Part shown: positions 63,947-64,000 of the stretch, in pieces
Layout: each line of letters begins with the position of its first letter
Numbering within the stretch: the first letter of the stretch is position 1
Position numbers and translations under genes: made by a program
Origin: Ectopseudomonas toyotomiensis
GTDB taxonomy: Bacteria; Pseudomonadota; Gammaproteobacteria; Pseudomonadales; Pseudomonadaceae
Reading direction: 5' to 3'
Length of the DNA: 64,000 nt
NCBI RefSeq assembly: GCF_900115695.1
Contig: NZ_FOXK01000008.1
Coordinates: 62,001-126,000 of the forward strand
Notes under the pieces: model-generated
Told to the model about the DNA's origin: nothing
What the model saw: the letters and a program-made list of their open reading frames with translations, nothing else
Databases searched by the model: none

Positions 63947-64000
63947 TCAGGAAAACCGAGAGAAATCCGGCTTTCTGCGCTGCATGAAGGCCGTCAACGC
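63947..64000 (-). CDS. C-terminal end of a crotonase-family (enoyl-CoA hydratase) gene
   Basis: Reading the minus strand from the right edge gives ALTAFMQRRKPDFSRFS and a stop at 63947-63949. The pattern AF-M-x-RKP-F near the C-terminus is typical of enoyl-CoA hydratases (crotonases). Only 17 residues are visible. In P. aeruginosa an enoyl-CoA hydratase gene lies close to pykA, which agrees. The rest of the gene lies outside the window. Confidence 0.65.
   Translation of the reverse strand, partial: ALTAFMQRRKPDFSRFS

Overview
The window is one continuous stretch of a high-GC Pseudomonas chromosome, most like the P. mendocina / P. oleovorans / P. alcaligenes side of the genus. Evidence for this: opgGH, a fused polyphosphate:AMP phosphotransferase (pap), mnmC, pykA next to a tandem-Usp gene, FecIR-type iron signalling genes, REP-like intergenic repeats, and an Anr-type and a LexA-type operator. 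Genes are densely packed and mostly metabolic, regulatory or transport. I see no rRNA, tRNA, CRISPR array, insertion sequence, integrase or prophage gene.

Layout. 1-9.5 kb: a truncated PAS-GGDEF-EAL protein, a periplasmic unknown, a VOC protein, a PhyH-type dioxygenase, a divergent AraC/SDR pair, a tiny Cys-rich protein, a chemoreceptor and a periplasmic binding protein. 9.5-12.6 kb: a MerR regulator beside a divergent pair made of an exported acetoacetate-decarboxylase-like protein and an Old Yellow Enzyme. Both facing promoters have the 19-bp spacer typical of MerR control. 12.7-20.7 kb: a metallo-beta-lactamase-fold protein with a divergent GlxA-type regulator, two small proteins ending at a perfect palindrome, a GST with a PNPOx/ferredoxin-reductase/2Fe-2S fusion, two overlapping LysR genes and a LysE exporter. 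20.8-28.9 kb: thiolase, pap, mnmC, a FecA-like receptor and an EamA transporter. 29-33.9 kb: UvrD-like helicase, LysR, MFS exporter, cytochrome b561. 34-41.9 kb: opgGH (osmoregulated periplasmic glucan synthesis), bglX (periplasmic beta-glucosidase) and an AraC regulator. 42-45.2 kb: SWIM-SNF2 helicase and a PsiE-like membrane protein.

45.3-53.8 kb is the most coherent accessory locus: ECF sigma factor, FecR anti-sigma, STN-bearing TonB receptor, a second paralogous receptor without STN, DUF3649, a PepSY membrane protein and DUF3325, all on the minus strand. It reads as a cell-surface-signalling ferrisiderophore uptake and reduction system. 54-64 kb: yebG with a LexA box, DUF488, an EamA transporter, leucine dehydrogenase, a SirB1-like protein, PilZ, small envelope proteins, an Anr-controlled universal stress protein, pykA, ycaC with a divergent LysR, and the last 17 codons of a crotonase-family gene at the right edge.

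No wholly new multi-gene system stands out. The best leads are the MerR-type divergent promoters serving an exported decarboxylase-like protein and an ene-reductase, the two-receptor siderophore locus, the exactly spaced Anr promoter, and the hairpin that hides the VOC gene's ribosome-binding site. All functional assignments are from motif recognition by eye; no database search was run.
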